Positions 41,601 to 50,329 of a stretch of 64,000 nucleotides of DNA are shown piece after piece (the first letter of the stretch is position 1; every line of letters starts with the position of its first letter). The translations under genes were made by a program, and so were the position numbers. This stretch comes from an uncultured Spirochaetales bacterium. GTDB lineage: Bacteria > Spirochaetota > Spirochaetia > Sphaerochaetales > Sphaerochaetaceae. The notes beneath the pieces were generated by a model. That model was not told the DNA's origin. It did not search any database and saw only the letters and a program-made list of their open reading frames with translations. The stretch covers positions 1 to 64,000 of the forward strand of contig CASDPA010000005.1 of assembly GCA_949282255.1 (NCBI GenBank), written 5' to 3'.

Positions 41601-43382
41601 TCACACAATCGTGTTTCCAGCCTTGAAAACTTCCTTATTTTCAAAGCTCTTCAATAGAGCAATGAATTCATCAAGATGCTTCTGATAAACATCCCTGGGT
41701 AAACAACCGTATTTTTTACATATGGAGGATGCATATCCAACCACCTCACCCATCATGCCACAGGTGCGCATGACCCTGGCAGTTCCGGACGCATCATGGC
41801 TCAAGCTGGCGCATCGTCCGGCCATGAACATGTTCTTCACGTTTCTCGAATACATTATCCTGTATGGGAGAAAGTAACAGTCGCCTGGAACCTCCTCCCT
41901 GCAATCCATCGTCAAAAAGGCATCCCCTTCATGAAAGCAGGAATAAAACGCCTTATCTGGATAATGGACATCGAAATTCCAGGTGGTGGCGCAGCAGGCA
42001 TCAGGGAAGGAATATTTGAAATCCGCCTTAGTAAGAACAAGATCGCCAAGCAACCTGCGGGACTCTCTTTTTCCTCCGAGAGGAGAGCAGAATGTCAGAT
42101 CATAATCCTTATAATCCCCATCATGATTTCTCAAGGTATCCCAAGCACCATACATTGCACGGAAGTTCATATCCCTGGAGCGCTCTGCATAATTGATTGG
42201 ATCTTCGGTCATTCCGCTTTCCCAAAACCAGCATCCAAGTGAGAACTCCCTGCTGTTGCCATATATGTCCTTTGTTTCGCCTCGTCCTGGAAAATTGCAA
42301 TTCTTTAGGTCCACAGCCCATGGACATGAAGGGAACGGAGATGGATTATCGACTTTCTCAATATGCCATAGATTGCTCATACCCATATGACCGTTAGTGG
42401 TCACTTCGTAATCAGCTCCGGACATGGCACCAAGATTTCCGTCTCCGGTACAATCTGCAAAAAGAGGAGAAGAAATCGAGAAAAACCTGTCGTTGAGGAA
42501 ATCCCAACACAATGCGGAGGTTATGATGCCATCCTTCACTTCAGAATCTACAAGGCTGCAATTCATGAAAAGAGTCAGATTATCCTCCTTTTCAAGCACA
42601 GCCATCTTCTTCTCATCCTCATAAAGCTCCGCCTTGTTCACGGAACCATAGTGGCCGATTTTTTTCTGCTCAAACTCCCCTACTATGTTTCCGATTCCAC
42701 CGAAAGGTTCATAATTCGTCCCCCCTCCAAGCCAGACACGGATTTCGGAGCTGTTATTGCCTCCGACTACTGAGCGGTCCTGCACCAGACAGGTCTTGAG
42801 CCCGCTGCGGGAAGCGGCAACTGCGGCACACATGCCGGCAAAGCCACCGCCAAAGACCGTGAAATCAAATGTCTTTTCTTCAATTTCACAAGTTCCAGAG
42901 ATACTTTTCTTATAAAAACCAAACACCTCCGACGGCCCTTCAGGAAGGATGGCATTCTCATCTTCAGTCAGAAATATGTATGCACACCTGCCCTCAAAAC
43001 CCGTCATGTCCTCAAGCTCAAGAGCCACATCACCTTTTGTTAGAAAAAATGCTCCTGCATATTCCCATGCCCAATGATCGTTTTTTGCACCCAATATGGA
43101 TGAAACTCCATCTTCAAGCCTAATACGAAAGATTCCCGGAGCCATATCCTTATGCCATGGGCTCACCCAGTTGTACGTATAGGCATAAACATGATATCTG
43201 CCGCTTTTTTCCACATGTATTGCAGTTTTTGCATTACCGACTTTTTTTCCAAGCCCATGGGCAAGAAGGTATGTCCCACCCATTGTAAGGATGAACTCCG
43301 TATCCAGAGTCCAACCGCCAAAATCATCAAAAGACGCGGTATTTATCAGCAACGAATGATTTAACACTCTCTTATCCACCAT
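41601..43382 (-). CDS. FAD-dependent oxidoreductase with N-terminal accessory domain
   Basis: A 593-aa protein. Residues 1-165 form a beta-rich segment like carbohydrate-binding accessory domains (GRYHVYAYTYNWVSPWHKDM). Then a Rossmann dinucleotide motif VFGGGFAGMCAAVAASRSG, followed by VVGGNNSSEIRVWLGGG and the later FMAGRCASLSHDASGTARVM, which mark the FAD_oxidored (PF12831-like) family. Members occur in polysaccharide-utilisation loci and probably oxidise a sugar. ATG 43382 has GGAGG 7 nt upstream. First gene of the ABC operon. Confidence 0.78.
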   Translation of the reverse strand: MVDKRVLNHSLLINTASFDDFGGWTLDTEFILTMGGTYLLAHGLGKKVGNAKTAIHVEKSGRYHVYAYTYNWVSPWHKDMAPGIFRIRLEDGVSSILGAKNDHWAWEYAGAFFLTKGDVALELEDMTGFEGRCAYIFLTEDENAILPEGPSEVFGFYKKSISGTCEIEEKTFDFTVFGGGFAGMCAAVAASRSGLKTCLVQDRSVVGGNNSSEIRVWLGGGTNYEPFGGIGNIVGEFEQKKIGHYGSVNKAELYEDEKKMAVLEKEDNLTLFMNCSLVDSEVKDGIITSALCWDFLNDRFFSISSPLFADCTGDGNLGAMSGADYEVTTNGHMGMSNLWHIEKVDNPSPFPSCPWAVDLKNCNFPGRGETKDIYGNSREFSLGCWFWESGMTEDPINYAERSRDMNFRAMYGAWDTLRNHDGDYKDYDLTFCSPLGGKRESRRLLGDLVLTKADFKYSFPDACCATTWNFDVHYPDKAFYSCFHEGDAFLTMDCREEVPGDCYFLPYRIMYSRNVKNMFMAGRCASLSHDASGTARVMRTCGMMGEVVGYASSICKKYGCLPRDVYQKHLDEFIALLKSFENKEVFKAGNTIV

Positions 43383-43467
43383 CTTGCATCCTCCGGATTT
43401 TTTTCTTTTCCTGATTTCATATTCACCCCATAAATAGGTTTTTAAAATGTTGTTTTGGACCCAAAAC

Positions 43468-43495
43468 TTGTCAAATTTGATATTTGAGCTATAAT
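43468..43495 (+). promoter_or_regulatory. araC-type gene promoter, leaderless
   Basis: TTGTCA (43468-43473), 16-nt spacer containing the palindrome TCAAATTTGA (43471-43480), then TATAAT (43490-43495). The ATG at 43502 is 6 nt beyond the -10 box, so transcription should begin at the start codon. Confidence 0.65.
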
Positions 43496-43501
43496 ACGGA
43501 C

Positions 43502-44314
43502 ATGACAGATTATTCATGGCTTGATAAATATAAAGGCCTTTATGCCCAGCTTATTGAAGGAAAGGTGTTCATAGGAATAAGCAGCAACACGGAAAGCATC
43601 CACAGAAGCACGAAGATGAAAGAAGGGATGCTTTTGACGTGGGTTATAACAGGAAAAGGGATCCTGAAAACCCCAAATAACGAATATGAGATAAAGAATG
43701 ATTCGATAATGTTCAGACATCCTCTTCTCGATTATCAGCTCACATTGTTTCCCCAGCAAAAACACCGTAGGTGTTACCTCTCACTTCCTATGGAGTTTTT
43801 TTCTCTTTTTCTGGGAATGCATCCAGAACTCATAAACGTTCCTCCTGTATTTGATATAGAGCCTAACAAAGCCCATTTGGATGAATTTCTACTTCTTTTT
43901 GATAAGATACATAATAGCGAGGACCAGGATTTCTTCCAAATACTTCCTTACATAGAAAGATATCTATTGCATTTTCTAGAGCCATATCTGGCTCAAAGCC
44001 GCGCTGGCGTGCTGAAAAAAGCAAAGGCTGTTTTGGAAGAGGATTTCACTTCAAGCCTTCCGGCTATTGCTGAAAAAATCGGGATGAGCTACAACACCTT
44101 CAGAAAAGAATTCACCAGGGTCTACGGGATGAGCCCCTCCCAATATAGGGTCAAATCCAGATGTGAGAATGCAAAGCAGCTTCTGTCCATGGGCTACAGC
44201 TGCAAAGAGACGGCGGACAGGCTTTCCTACCCGGATCTCTATTCCTTCTCGCACCAGTTCAAGCTCACGACCGGCATAAATCCAAGAGCCTACAGAAAAG
44301 ATCATATCCTCTGA
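43502..44314 (+). CDS. AraC-family regulator
   Basis: A 270-aa regulator with an N-terminal cupin-like sensing domain (ITGKGILKTPNNEYEIKND) and two C-terminal helix-turn-helix units: LPAIAEKIGMSYNTFRKEFT and CKETADRLSYPDLYSFSHQF, ending in the conserved GINPRAYRK. It is divergent from the FAD/ABC operon and probably activates it when sugar is present. No Shine-Dalgarno; start chosen from the promoter position. Confidence 0.88.
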   Translation: MTDYSWLDKYKGLYAQLIEGKVFIGISSNTESIHRSTKMKEGMLLTWVITGKGILKTPNNEYEIKNDSIMFRHPLLDYQLTLFPQQKHRRCYLSLPMEFFSLFLGMHPELINVPPVFDIEPNKAHLDEFLLLFDKIHNSEDQDFFQILPYIERYLLHFLEPYLAQSRAGVLKKAKAVLEEDFTSSLPAIAEKIGMSYNTFRKEFTRVYGMSPSQYRVKSRCENAKQLLSMGYSCKETADRLSYPDLYSFSHQFKLTTGINPRAYRKDHIL

Positions 44315-44346
44315 CACACTATTGTTTTTTCTGCTACACTGAAGCC

Positions 44347-44835
44347 ATGTTCATCAGAAAAGCGGAAAATATAGACATCCCTAAGTGCTTGGAAATATAC
44401 GATATTGCAAGAAGACATATGAGAGCCGAAGGGAATATGATGCAATGGATAAACGGCTATCCTTCAAAAAACATCTTGGAAAAGGATGTGGATGAAGGCG
44501 TTCTGTACCTGATGGAAGATGGCGGATTATGTCACGGGGTCTTCATGTGCAAGATGGGCCCTGATCCCACTTACAGCAAAATCTACGACGGCTCATGGCC
44601 AGATGACAGAGAATATGCTGTGATCCACAGGATCGCAGGGGATGGTAAAGTGAAAGGGCTTTTGAAAGAAGCTGTCGCTTTTGCATCATCTATGGCGCCT
44701 TCAATCAGGATAGACACCCACAAAGACAATATCTCCATGCAGAAGGCTCTGGAGAAAAATGGTTTTTCATACTGCGGCATGGTGATCATCGAGGATGGGA
44801 CAAAGCGGCTGGCTTATCAGAAAAAAAGTAATTGA
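44347..44835 (+). CDS. GNAT acetyltransferase
   Basis: A 162-aa protein starting MFIRKAENIDIPKCLEIY, with VIHRIAGDGKVKGLLKEAV as the CoA region and SMQKALEKNGFSYCG at the end. TACACT stands 6 nt before the ATG and no Shine-Dalgarno is seen. The 3' end overlaps the convergent Fic-like fragment by 19 bp. Confidence 0.78.
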   Translation: MFIRKAENIDIPKCLEIYDIARRHMRAEGNMMQWINGYPSKNILEKDVDEGVLYLMEDGGLCHGVFMCKMGPDPTYSKIYDGSWPDDREYAVIHRIAGDGKVKGLLKEAVAFASSMAPSIRIDTHKDNISMQKALEKNGFSYCGMVIIEDGTKRLAYQKKSN

Positions 44836-45473
44836 ACATCTTTGTTCAGCCTGAATCTGTACTTTCCTTTTCCAAATCCAGCAACCGGTTCGACAAAGCC
44901 TTTATCCAACAGCTCATTTAACAGGGCTGTGTTTCTGGTTGGCTTCAGACCGAGAATTTTCTGGACATCCGATCTTCCAAAGACTGTTTGAAACCCAAAT
45001 TCCTCAAATAATTTACAAACATGCTCAGCCGTTTTAGCGGTGAACGAATTTTGTATGTTCGCTTTTTCACTTTCAATGTTCGCTTTTCGTTTCTCAATGT
45101 TCGCTTTTTCCGGAGCCTTGAAGACACCGCTGATATGCAATGTACGGTTATGGAGCGGATGGTTTTCATTCAGAAGGAGGTTTCTTAAGAACAATTCAAG
45201 AAATTCCGGCGTGGACAAATGTAGCCATTTTGGTACAACCAAACGAGGATAAAGATCCCTCTGGAATGGTAAGAGCCTTCTTGAATATAGATTGAAGAGC
45301 AAGGAAAAAAATCTTTTGCTCAGATCCTGAAAAACGTCCGCATCCCAATTTTGGGAAAACCTCTTGATAAAACACAAGGAGTCGGTTGGTTTCTAATATT
45401 CTTCACAGTACATTTCACCTATAAGTCTTGAACCGCCAAGGTAGGAGCAAAGATTCTTTGATTTGTATGGCAT
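44817..45473 (-). pseudogene. Fic-related fragment interrupted by an in-frame TAG
   Basis: A start with AAGGA 6 nt upstream (ATG 45473, MPYKSKNLCSYLGG) runs to TAG at 45395-45393; the same frame then continues to 44817. The C-terminal part (HVCKLFEEFGFQTVFGRSDV, then ALLNELLDKGFVEPV and GKGKYRFRL) is the winged-helix tail often found behind Fic AMPylation domains, but the catalytic HPFx(D/E)GNGR motif is absent. A 21-bp tandem repeat encodes KANIE units in the middle. Probably a decayed gene; origin as a Fic protein is tentative. Confidence 0.45.
45055..45117. repeat. 21-bp tandem repeat, three copies
   Basis: Three in-frame units beginning ATGTTCGCTTTT (45055, 45076, 45097) encode, on the minus strand, repeated KANIE blocks in the Fic-related fragment. 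Copy number could vary between strains without breaking the frame. Confidence 0.8.
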
Positions 45474-45527
45474 GCTCCATCCTTAAAAGGAAAAGACCAT
45501 TGGAATATACCTCAAGTCTCCATAATA

Positions 45528-46709
45528 TTATTCTTCTATATCATAGTATTTGAGCAATTCATCCAACGAAATATTGATTTCAGCCATGGCAAGTATGTTT
45601 TTCCTATTATTGTAAAGTTGCTCAATTAAATCCTTTCTTTTTACTCCGTAATGTATTTCATTATGGCAATTGCTACAGAGGCAGACTATATTTTCTGTTA
45701 CATCCAAAGATACGTCAAAATCATCTTGTGCACTCATTGGAACCAAATGATGTGGTTCCATATATGGTTTATTATCTAATTTCCGCTCAAAAGAAGTATG
45801 CTCACTATTTCTTTCACATTTATATCCTGCAATATTTAAAGCATTGCGGGAGGTAGTTATACTTCTCTTATATACCTTGACACCATTTGATATAAAAGAA
45901 TCCGGCTTTTTCTTTGGTTTATAATCATGGTCTGTTTTTAGATTCCCACTATATGCATATTTATTTATATAACCAGCAACACTTGAATCTTGCATTTCCT
46001 CTTGTTCTTCTATTTCATCATATCTATTCTTTTCATAACTCGGAATGGTTATGCATGAATAAAGGAAACCAACAAGGATATAATTAGACCATTGCTTTGT
46101 TTTTTCATTATTGTTTCTCCAGCTCATAAGTTTTTTTTGCTTATCAAGCATCGATGCTTTTTCACATTGAATATTCAAAGCTTCAAGGAATTCATCAACA
46201 TGATTCTCGCTAAATATACACATATATTTATTCGGATAATAAACTGATAGGATTTTATACTTGTATGTTGGATAAAGTGGCAATGCTAAGATTTTTTCAT
46301 ATTCATCATTTTCACCGGATTGTATAAGTGTACATATTGTTTTCTTGACATTTTCAAAAGCAATATCTATATCAGCCCCAAATCGTTTTACATCTGATTC
46401 CAGCTTCCTTCTTTGTACACTGTAATAGACTCCAAACTTGGGCACTCTTACACCTCTGAAATCCCCCATATCCTTGAGATCCAGTTCTATTCTATAACAA
46501 AATGTTTTATAGTCTTTTTCCCGGCCGGATGTCTTCAATCCTGATACGTATTTCCATATATCCATTTTTGAAATAACATCTATCGAATAATCTGAAACAA
46601 ATTTCTTTCTTGCTTTCTCTGATGACTTCTCTCTTTGTTCATATTCTTCTAGAAACATTGAATTGAAGATATCAATTCTCTTATCTATGTTTTTTTCTGG
46701 TAAATGCAC
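45528..46709 (-). CDS. HNH endonuclease, probable restriction-type
   Basis: A 393-aa protein. The C-terminal HNH nuclease is clear: YKCERNSEH, MEPHHLVPM, then ENIVCLCSNCHNEIHYG, giving two zinc CxxC-like pairs and the catalytic HH. The N-terminal 270 residues are unassigned and charged; they may recognise DNA or a modification, as in McrA-like type IV enzymes. It starts with GTG 46709 after AAGGGGGG. No methylase is adjacent, which favours a stand-alone, modification-dependent defence role. Confidence 0.7.
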   Translation of the reverse strand: MHLPEKNIDKRIDIFNSMFLEEYEQREKSSEKARKKFVSDYSIDVISKMDIWKYVSGLKTSGREKDYKTFCYRIELDLKDMGDFRGVRVPKFGVYYSVQRRKLESDVKRFGADIDIAFENVKKTICTLIQSGENDEYEKILALPLYPTYKYKILSVYYPNKYMCIFSENHVDEFLEALNIQCEKASMLDKQKKLMSWRNNNEKTKQWSNYILVGFLYSCITIPSYEKNRYDEIEEQEEMQDSSVAGYINKYAYSGNLKTDHDYKPKKKPDSFISNGVKVYKRSITTSRNALNIAGYKCERNSEHTSFERKLDNKPYMEPHHLVPMSAQDDFDVSLDVTENIVCLCSNCHNEIHYGVKRKDLIEQLYNNRKNILAMAEINISLDELLKYYDIEE

Positions 46710-47284
46710 ATGCCCCCCTTTTGATAGTTTAATATACCACGGAATAACATGTTTACAAAATGAATTTCAATTTAATATTAAACACCCGGAAAAGGAAAAT
46801 AAACTACATAGGATCGAATTCTTTATTTTGATAAAAAGTCTAAATCTGCTCTTTCTTATACACCCAGGAAAGAAAGAGTTTTCAAGGTAACATAAAAAAC
46901 GAACGGACTCGTCGCCGCTCGTTTGTACTTTTTAAAGTCTATCATATTACTTATCTGGAACTATTATCTATAGTATCGACACAACAATAAACTATAACGT
47001 GCTTACTCTTTTTCGATGGAATGGGAGGTATGGGAATGCACCTTTTCGTTTTATCCGTATTGCTCTCTCCTCCACATGATAATAGATAACGTTCTTTGAC
47101 TATTGTTCATTATAGGCTAATCAACATTACTATGCTTTTGTATATGATAATCAGCCTTTTTACAATCATTCAATATTCACTCCCCTATCCTCTGGATATG
47201 TTCAAAAGAAAAGATTGAATAGACCTCAACCTGGAAAACTGTGTCAAATCACATTAAATATCTGTAAAAAAGCGTTAAAAAGCC
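46710..47284. other. 575-bp non-coding region
   Basis: No convincing gene. It contains the hairpin at 46897-46924 and, near 47114-47164, imperfect arms GGCTAATCA...TCAGCC followed by TTTTT on the plus strand, which could end a small RNA or be chance. AT-rich elsewhere. Confidence 0.45.
46897..46924. terminator. Hairpin with T-runs on both sides
   Basis: AAACGAACGG and CCGCTCGTTT pair with one mismatch around an 8-nt loop. The minus strand continues TTTTTTATG, and the plus strand has TTTTT nearby. It may insulate the HNH gene from the rRNA methyltransferase transcript. Confidence 0.5.
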
Positions 47285-48448
47285 CTATTTATCCTCGATT
47301 CTTGTAATCAAGACTACAGTCTCAACATGCATTGCCCTTGGGAACATGTCCACCGGCTGGACTGCAACAAGGCGGTACGGACCAAATCGCTCTAAATACC
47401 TGCAGTCTCTTTCCTGGGTTTCCGGGTTGCAGCTTATATATACAATCCTCTTCGGACCAAGCTTTATGAGAGAAGAGAGGAAGCGCTCGTCCGAACCAGC
47501 TCTCGGAGGATCGAGGAAAGCCACGTCGAACGACTCCTTGTCTTTGGCCATCTGCTTGCAGAATACGGAGGCATCGGCATTTACGAATGAGACATTCAAA
47601 ATTCCGTTTTCCTTAGCATTCTCTTTTGCATTTTCAATTGCAGCCGGATTAAGCTCCACACCTGTTACAGAAGAGGCTCTTTTGCTTGCGACAAGCGCAA
47701 TGGTACCGGTGCCGCAATAGGCGTCAAGGACCTTTTCTCTTCCAGACAAACCCGCCATTTTCATCGCCATGGAATAAAGCACCTCGGTCTGCTTTACATT
47801 TACTTGGAAAAAAGACGAGGGCGAAATCTTGAAATCAAGATCAAACAGGCGGTCTGTTATATATCCCGGTCCCTTGAGTATCTCGATCGGTGCCTCAGAA
47901 AGAACCATGCTGGTCTTTTCTCCATTAATCTGACTTGCAACTGTCTTGATCTCCGGATGCATGTTCATAAGCGAATTGGCAAAATCCTTTGAAGTCTTGA
48001 ATCTTGGAGTTCCAAATACGAGGATAACCATCACTTCCCCGTTCTTTTGCGATCTTCTCATCAGAACATGCCTGAGATCCCCTGTGAACCTATCCTCGTC
48101 ATAAGGTCTAATATGATAGCTTTTCATAAGGCCTTTGATCGATGACATGATCTTCTCCGCATCCAGGAATTCCAAGCGGCAAGAGCGTACGGCGATCAAA
48201 TCATGGGTCCCTTTCCTATATAATCCGGAAACCGTTTTCCCGTTCCTGTCCTCCCCTATGACCGCCTGGACCTTATTCCTGTAGTGCTCGGGCCTCCTCA
48301 TGCCCATCACATCATAAACGGTGCAATATTTTGAAAAAAGCGAATGGACATAATAGAACTTATCCTCAAGCTCCTCATAATATGGGACAGAAGCATAATC
48401 ACAGCCTCCGCATTTGTAACTGATTGGGCACCAGATTTCTTTTTTCAT
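47285..48448 (-). CDS. RlmD/RumA-type 23S rRNA (uracil-5)-methyltransferase
   Basis: A 387-aa SAM-dependent methyltransferase. The N-terminal CPISYKCGGCDY cysteines match the [4Fe-4S] site of RumA-type enzymes, but the usual TRAM domain is missing. Catalytic features are VLDAYCGTGTIAL (SAM), VAFLDPPRAG, and the nucleophile in YISCNPETQERD. AGGTGA precedes the ATG. Target could be U747 or U1939 equivalents; tRNA U54 methylation is an alternative. Confidence 0.85.
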   Translation of the reverse strand: MKKEIWCPISYKCGGCDYASVPYYEELEDKFYYVHSLFSKYCTVYDVMGMRRPEHYRNKVQAVIGEDRNGKTVSGLYRKGTHDLIAVRSCRLEFLDAEKIMSSIKGLMKSYHIRPYDEDRFTGDLRHVLMRRSQKNGEVMVILVFGTPRFKTSKDFANSLMNMHPEIKTVASQINGEKTSMVLSEAPIEILKGPGYITDRLFDLDFKISPSSFFQVNVKQTEVLYSMAMKMAGLSGREKVLDAYCGTGTIALVASKRASSVTGVELNPAAIENAKENAKENGILNVSFVNADASVFCKQMAKDKESFDVAFLDPPRAGSDERFLSSLIKLGPKRIVYISCNPETQERDCRYLERFGPYRLVAVQPVDMFPRAMHVETVVLITRIEDK

Positions 48449-48483
48449 AAATCACCTAAAAACATTCCAATTATGGTATGATA

Positions 48484-49425
48484 TTATTCCAATACTCTTA
48501 TACCATTCTTTTGCCAGAACTTTTCGACAACAGATGAGGAAAAACCAGCATCCTCCATCGCCTGCCTTAACATGGGAAGGCACTCCACACCAGGAATTTC
48601 CAAAGTTCCCCCTATTCCATCAAAATCGGTTCCTAAAGCAAGCACATCTTCTCCCGCCACCTCGTATATATGCCTGATATGTGTAATCATATCGCATATG
48701 CGCGAATAATGCTCAGCTTTCGGGGTTTCCTCAGGATAGGATGATAAGAACGAAGGACAGAAATTGAGTCCGACGATACCACCCCTATCGGCAATAGCCC
48801 GAATCATCTCATCGGTAAGATTTCTGGTGCAATCGGTGATGGATCTTGAATTGCTATGCGTTGCTACGACTTTGACTCCGCTATTTACAACATCCCAAAA
48901 GCCACCGTCATTAAGGTGGGATACATCGCAGATCAGGTCTTCCTCCTTCATCCTCTCAAGTATCTCAAAACCCTTTTTCTTCAAGCCTTTTTCCATTATC
49001 GCAGGATCGGAAGAATTGGGATAACCATATTCATTCTCCCAGTTCCAGGTAAGGGAGGCTATGCGCGGCCTCCAAGACAATACCTCTTCAAACCTGTCCA
49101 TCCTTCCCTCAAGCGGTCCGAGATCTTCTATTGTGAGGACGGCTGAAACCCTGTCATCAGACATATCGGAACTTCTAGTGGCCTGCTTGACAGCATCCCC
49201 TGCTTTTTCCAATTCAAAAACAAACCTTTCATGAATGGCTTTCATCCTGTCCCAAAACGGAATTTCCGTATGGCTGTCAAATGGGGTGAAAATGGCAAAA
49301 CACTGCGCCTTGGCACCTATTTCATTCAGCCTGCTTATATCCACGCTGAAGCTGTTCTTCAAAAGCGATTCCCTGCTGTCCTTTTCCCAAAGCTTATAAA
49401 CCGTGTCACAATGGAAATCAATCAT
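48484..49425 (-). CDS. Membrane-dipeptidase-type zinc peptidase
   Basis: A 313-aa amidohydrolase-fold enzyme of peptidase family M19. Metal residues appear in MIDFHCDTV, LTIEDLGPLEG (bridging Glu), VATHSNSR and ALGTDFDGIGG. It cleaves dipeptides, including D-residue forms. The ATG at 49425 has GGAGG 5 nt upstream; an ATG six codons earlier is not supported. Confidence 0.87.
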   Translation of the reverse strand: MIDFHCDTVYKLWEKDSRESLLKNSFSVDISRLNEIGAKAQCFAIFTPFDSHTEIPFWDRMKAIHERFVFELEKAGDAVKQATRSSDMSDDRVSAVLTIEDLGPLEGRMDRFEEVLSWRPRIASLTWNWENEYGYPNSSDPAIMEKGLKKKGFEILERMKEEDLICDVSHLNDGGFWDVVNSGVKVVATHSNSRSITDCTRNLTDEMIRAIADRGGIVGLNFCPSFLSSYPEETPKAEHYSRICDMITHIRHIYEVAGEDVLALGTDFDGIGGTLEIPGVECLPMLRQAMEDAGFSSSVVEKFWQKNGIRVLE

Positions 49426-49480
49426 CACATCCTCCGGATACATCTCCCATTTTAATCGTTTTCATGCTAGCATTGATAGG

Positions 49481-50242
49481 GTGTTTGAAAATCAAAACCC
49501 AACAAATAAGAAATTCGTAATTGTGGAATGTCTTTTTTATATCCTGCTGTTCATTCTTCTTCTGCAGCTTATAGGAAGATTCATCCCGAAGACATCGACC
49601 CTTTCATGGCAATCCTTATCAGCTGGAGCATTCATGTGCGCATCGTCATTTGCCATGCTTTCCCTGAACAAGAAGGCTGTCCTATTCATCAAGCCAAGTT
49701 TAAAAGGATTCTTTTCAACAGGCTGGTATCTGCTTTTGACAGCAACGGTATTCTTCTTTCTTCAGCTTATTTTCTCGGATGACCTTCCAAGTGGAAAAGG
49801 ATTCATGATGTTTGCCATTTCCTCGTTGTTGACCGCCATATCTGAGGAGCTGCTGTTCAGGGGCGTGGTTTCATGCAGGCTGGAAGAAGAAATGGGAAAA
49901 AAGGAGAGCACTATCATGCTCTCTGCAGCCTTTTTTGCCCTGGCCCACCTGGCGAACCTTATTTCAGTACCAGCCATGATCATATCTTCATTTGTGCAGG
50001 TTATCTATACATTCTCACTTGGCATGATGCTGACATATTCTTATTTCAAGACAAAAAACCTGCTTGTTCCGATAGCACTTCATTTCTTATTCAATACGCT
50101 TTCCTCGTTCTCCAAGGCAGTGAACACGGCAGGATCTGAAATTCAGGATATCGGAACAGCAGAGGTCATAATACTTCTTGCAATAATGGTTCCAGGAATA
50201 TTTTGTACACATTTGATGATCAAGAGGGCGCAAAAAATATAA
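49481..50242 (+). CDS. CPBP-family intramembrane protease
   Basis: A 253-aa, seven- to eight-helix protein with the CPBP/Abi signatures SEELLFRGVVSCRLEEE (EExxxR) and FFALAHLANL, and a third His in ALHFLFNT. Members cleave membrane substrates or help in self-immunity. The start is uncertain: GTG 49481 is in frame with TAGCAT 7 nt upstream, and no Shine-Dalgarno or better start is visible. Confidence 0.75.
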   Translation: MFENQNPTNKKFVIVECLFYILLFILLLQLIGRFIPKTSTLSWQSLSAGAFMCASSFAMLSLNKKAVLFIKPSLKGFFSTGWYLLLTATVFFFLQLIFSDDLPSGKGFMMFAISSLLTAISEELLFRGVVSCRLEEEMGKKESTIMLSAAFFALAHLANLISVPAMIISSFVQVIYTFSLGMMLTYSYFKTKNLLVPIALHFLFNTLSSFSKAVNTAGSEIQDIGTAEVIILLAIMVPGIFCTHLMIKRAQKI

Positions 50243-50253
50243 TAAGCCCTCTT
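50222..50253 (+). terminator. Hairpin at the end of the CPBP gene
   Basis: AAGAGGGC and GCCCTCTT form a perfect 8-bp stem around the stop codon. The loop is long and no T-run follows, so it may act in mRNA stability rather than termination. Confidence 0.4.
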
Positions 50254-50329
50254 AACTATTTCCAAAGATAAATGTATGTATCCCTTACAAAGCTATCAAT
50301 TCATTATATTTTAAAAAGTAAATACCGCA

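Noticed and set aside
47111-47164. Candidate small RNA terminator in the 46.7-47.3 kb spacer
   Set aside because: The stem is interrupted, and no promoter at a sensible distance was found; kept only as a note in the spacer entry.
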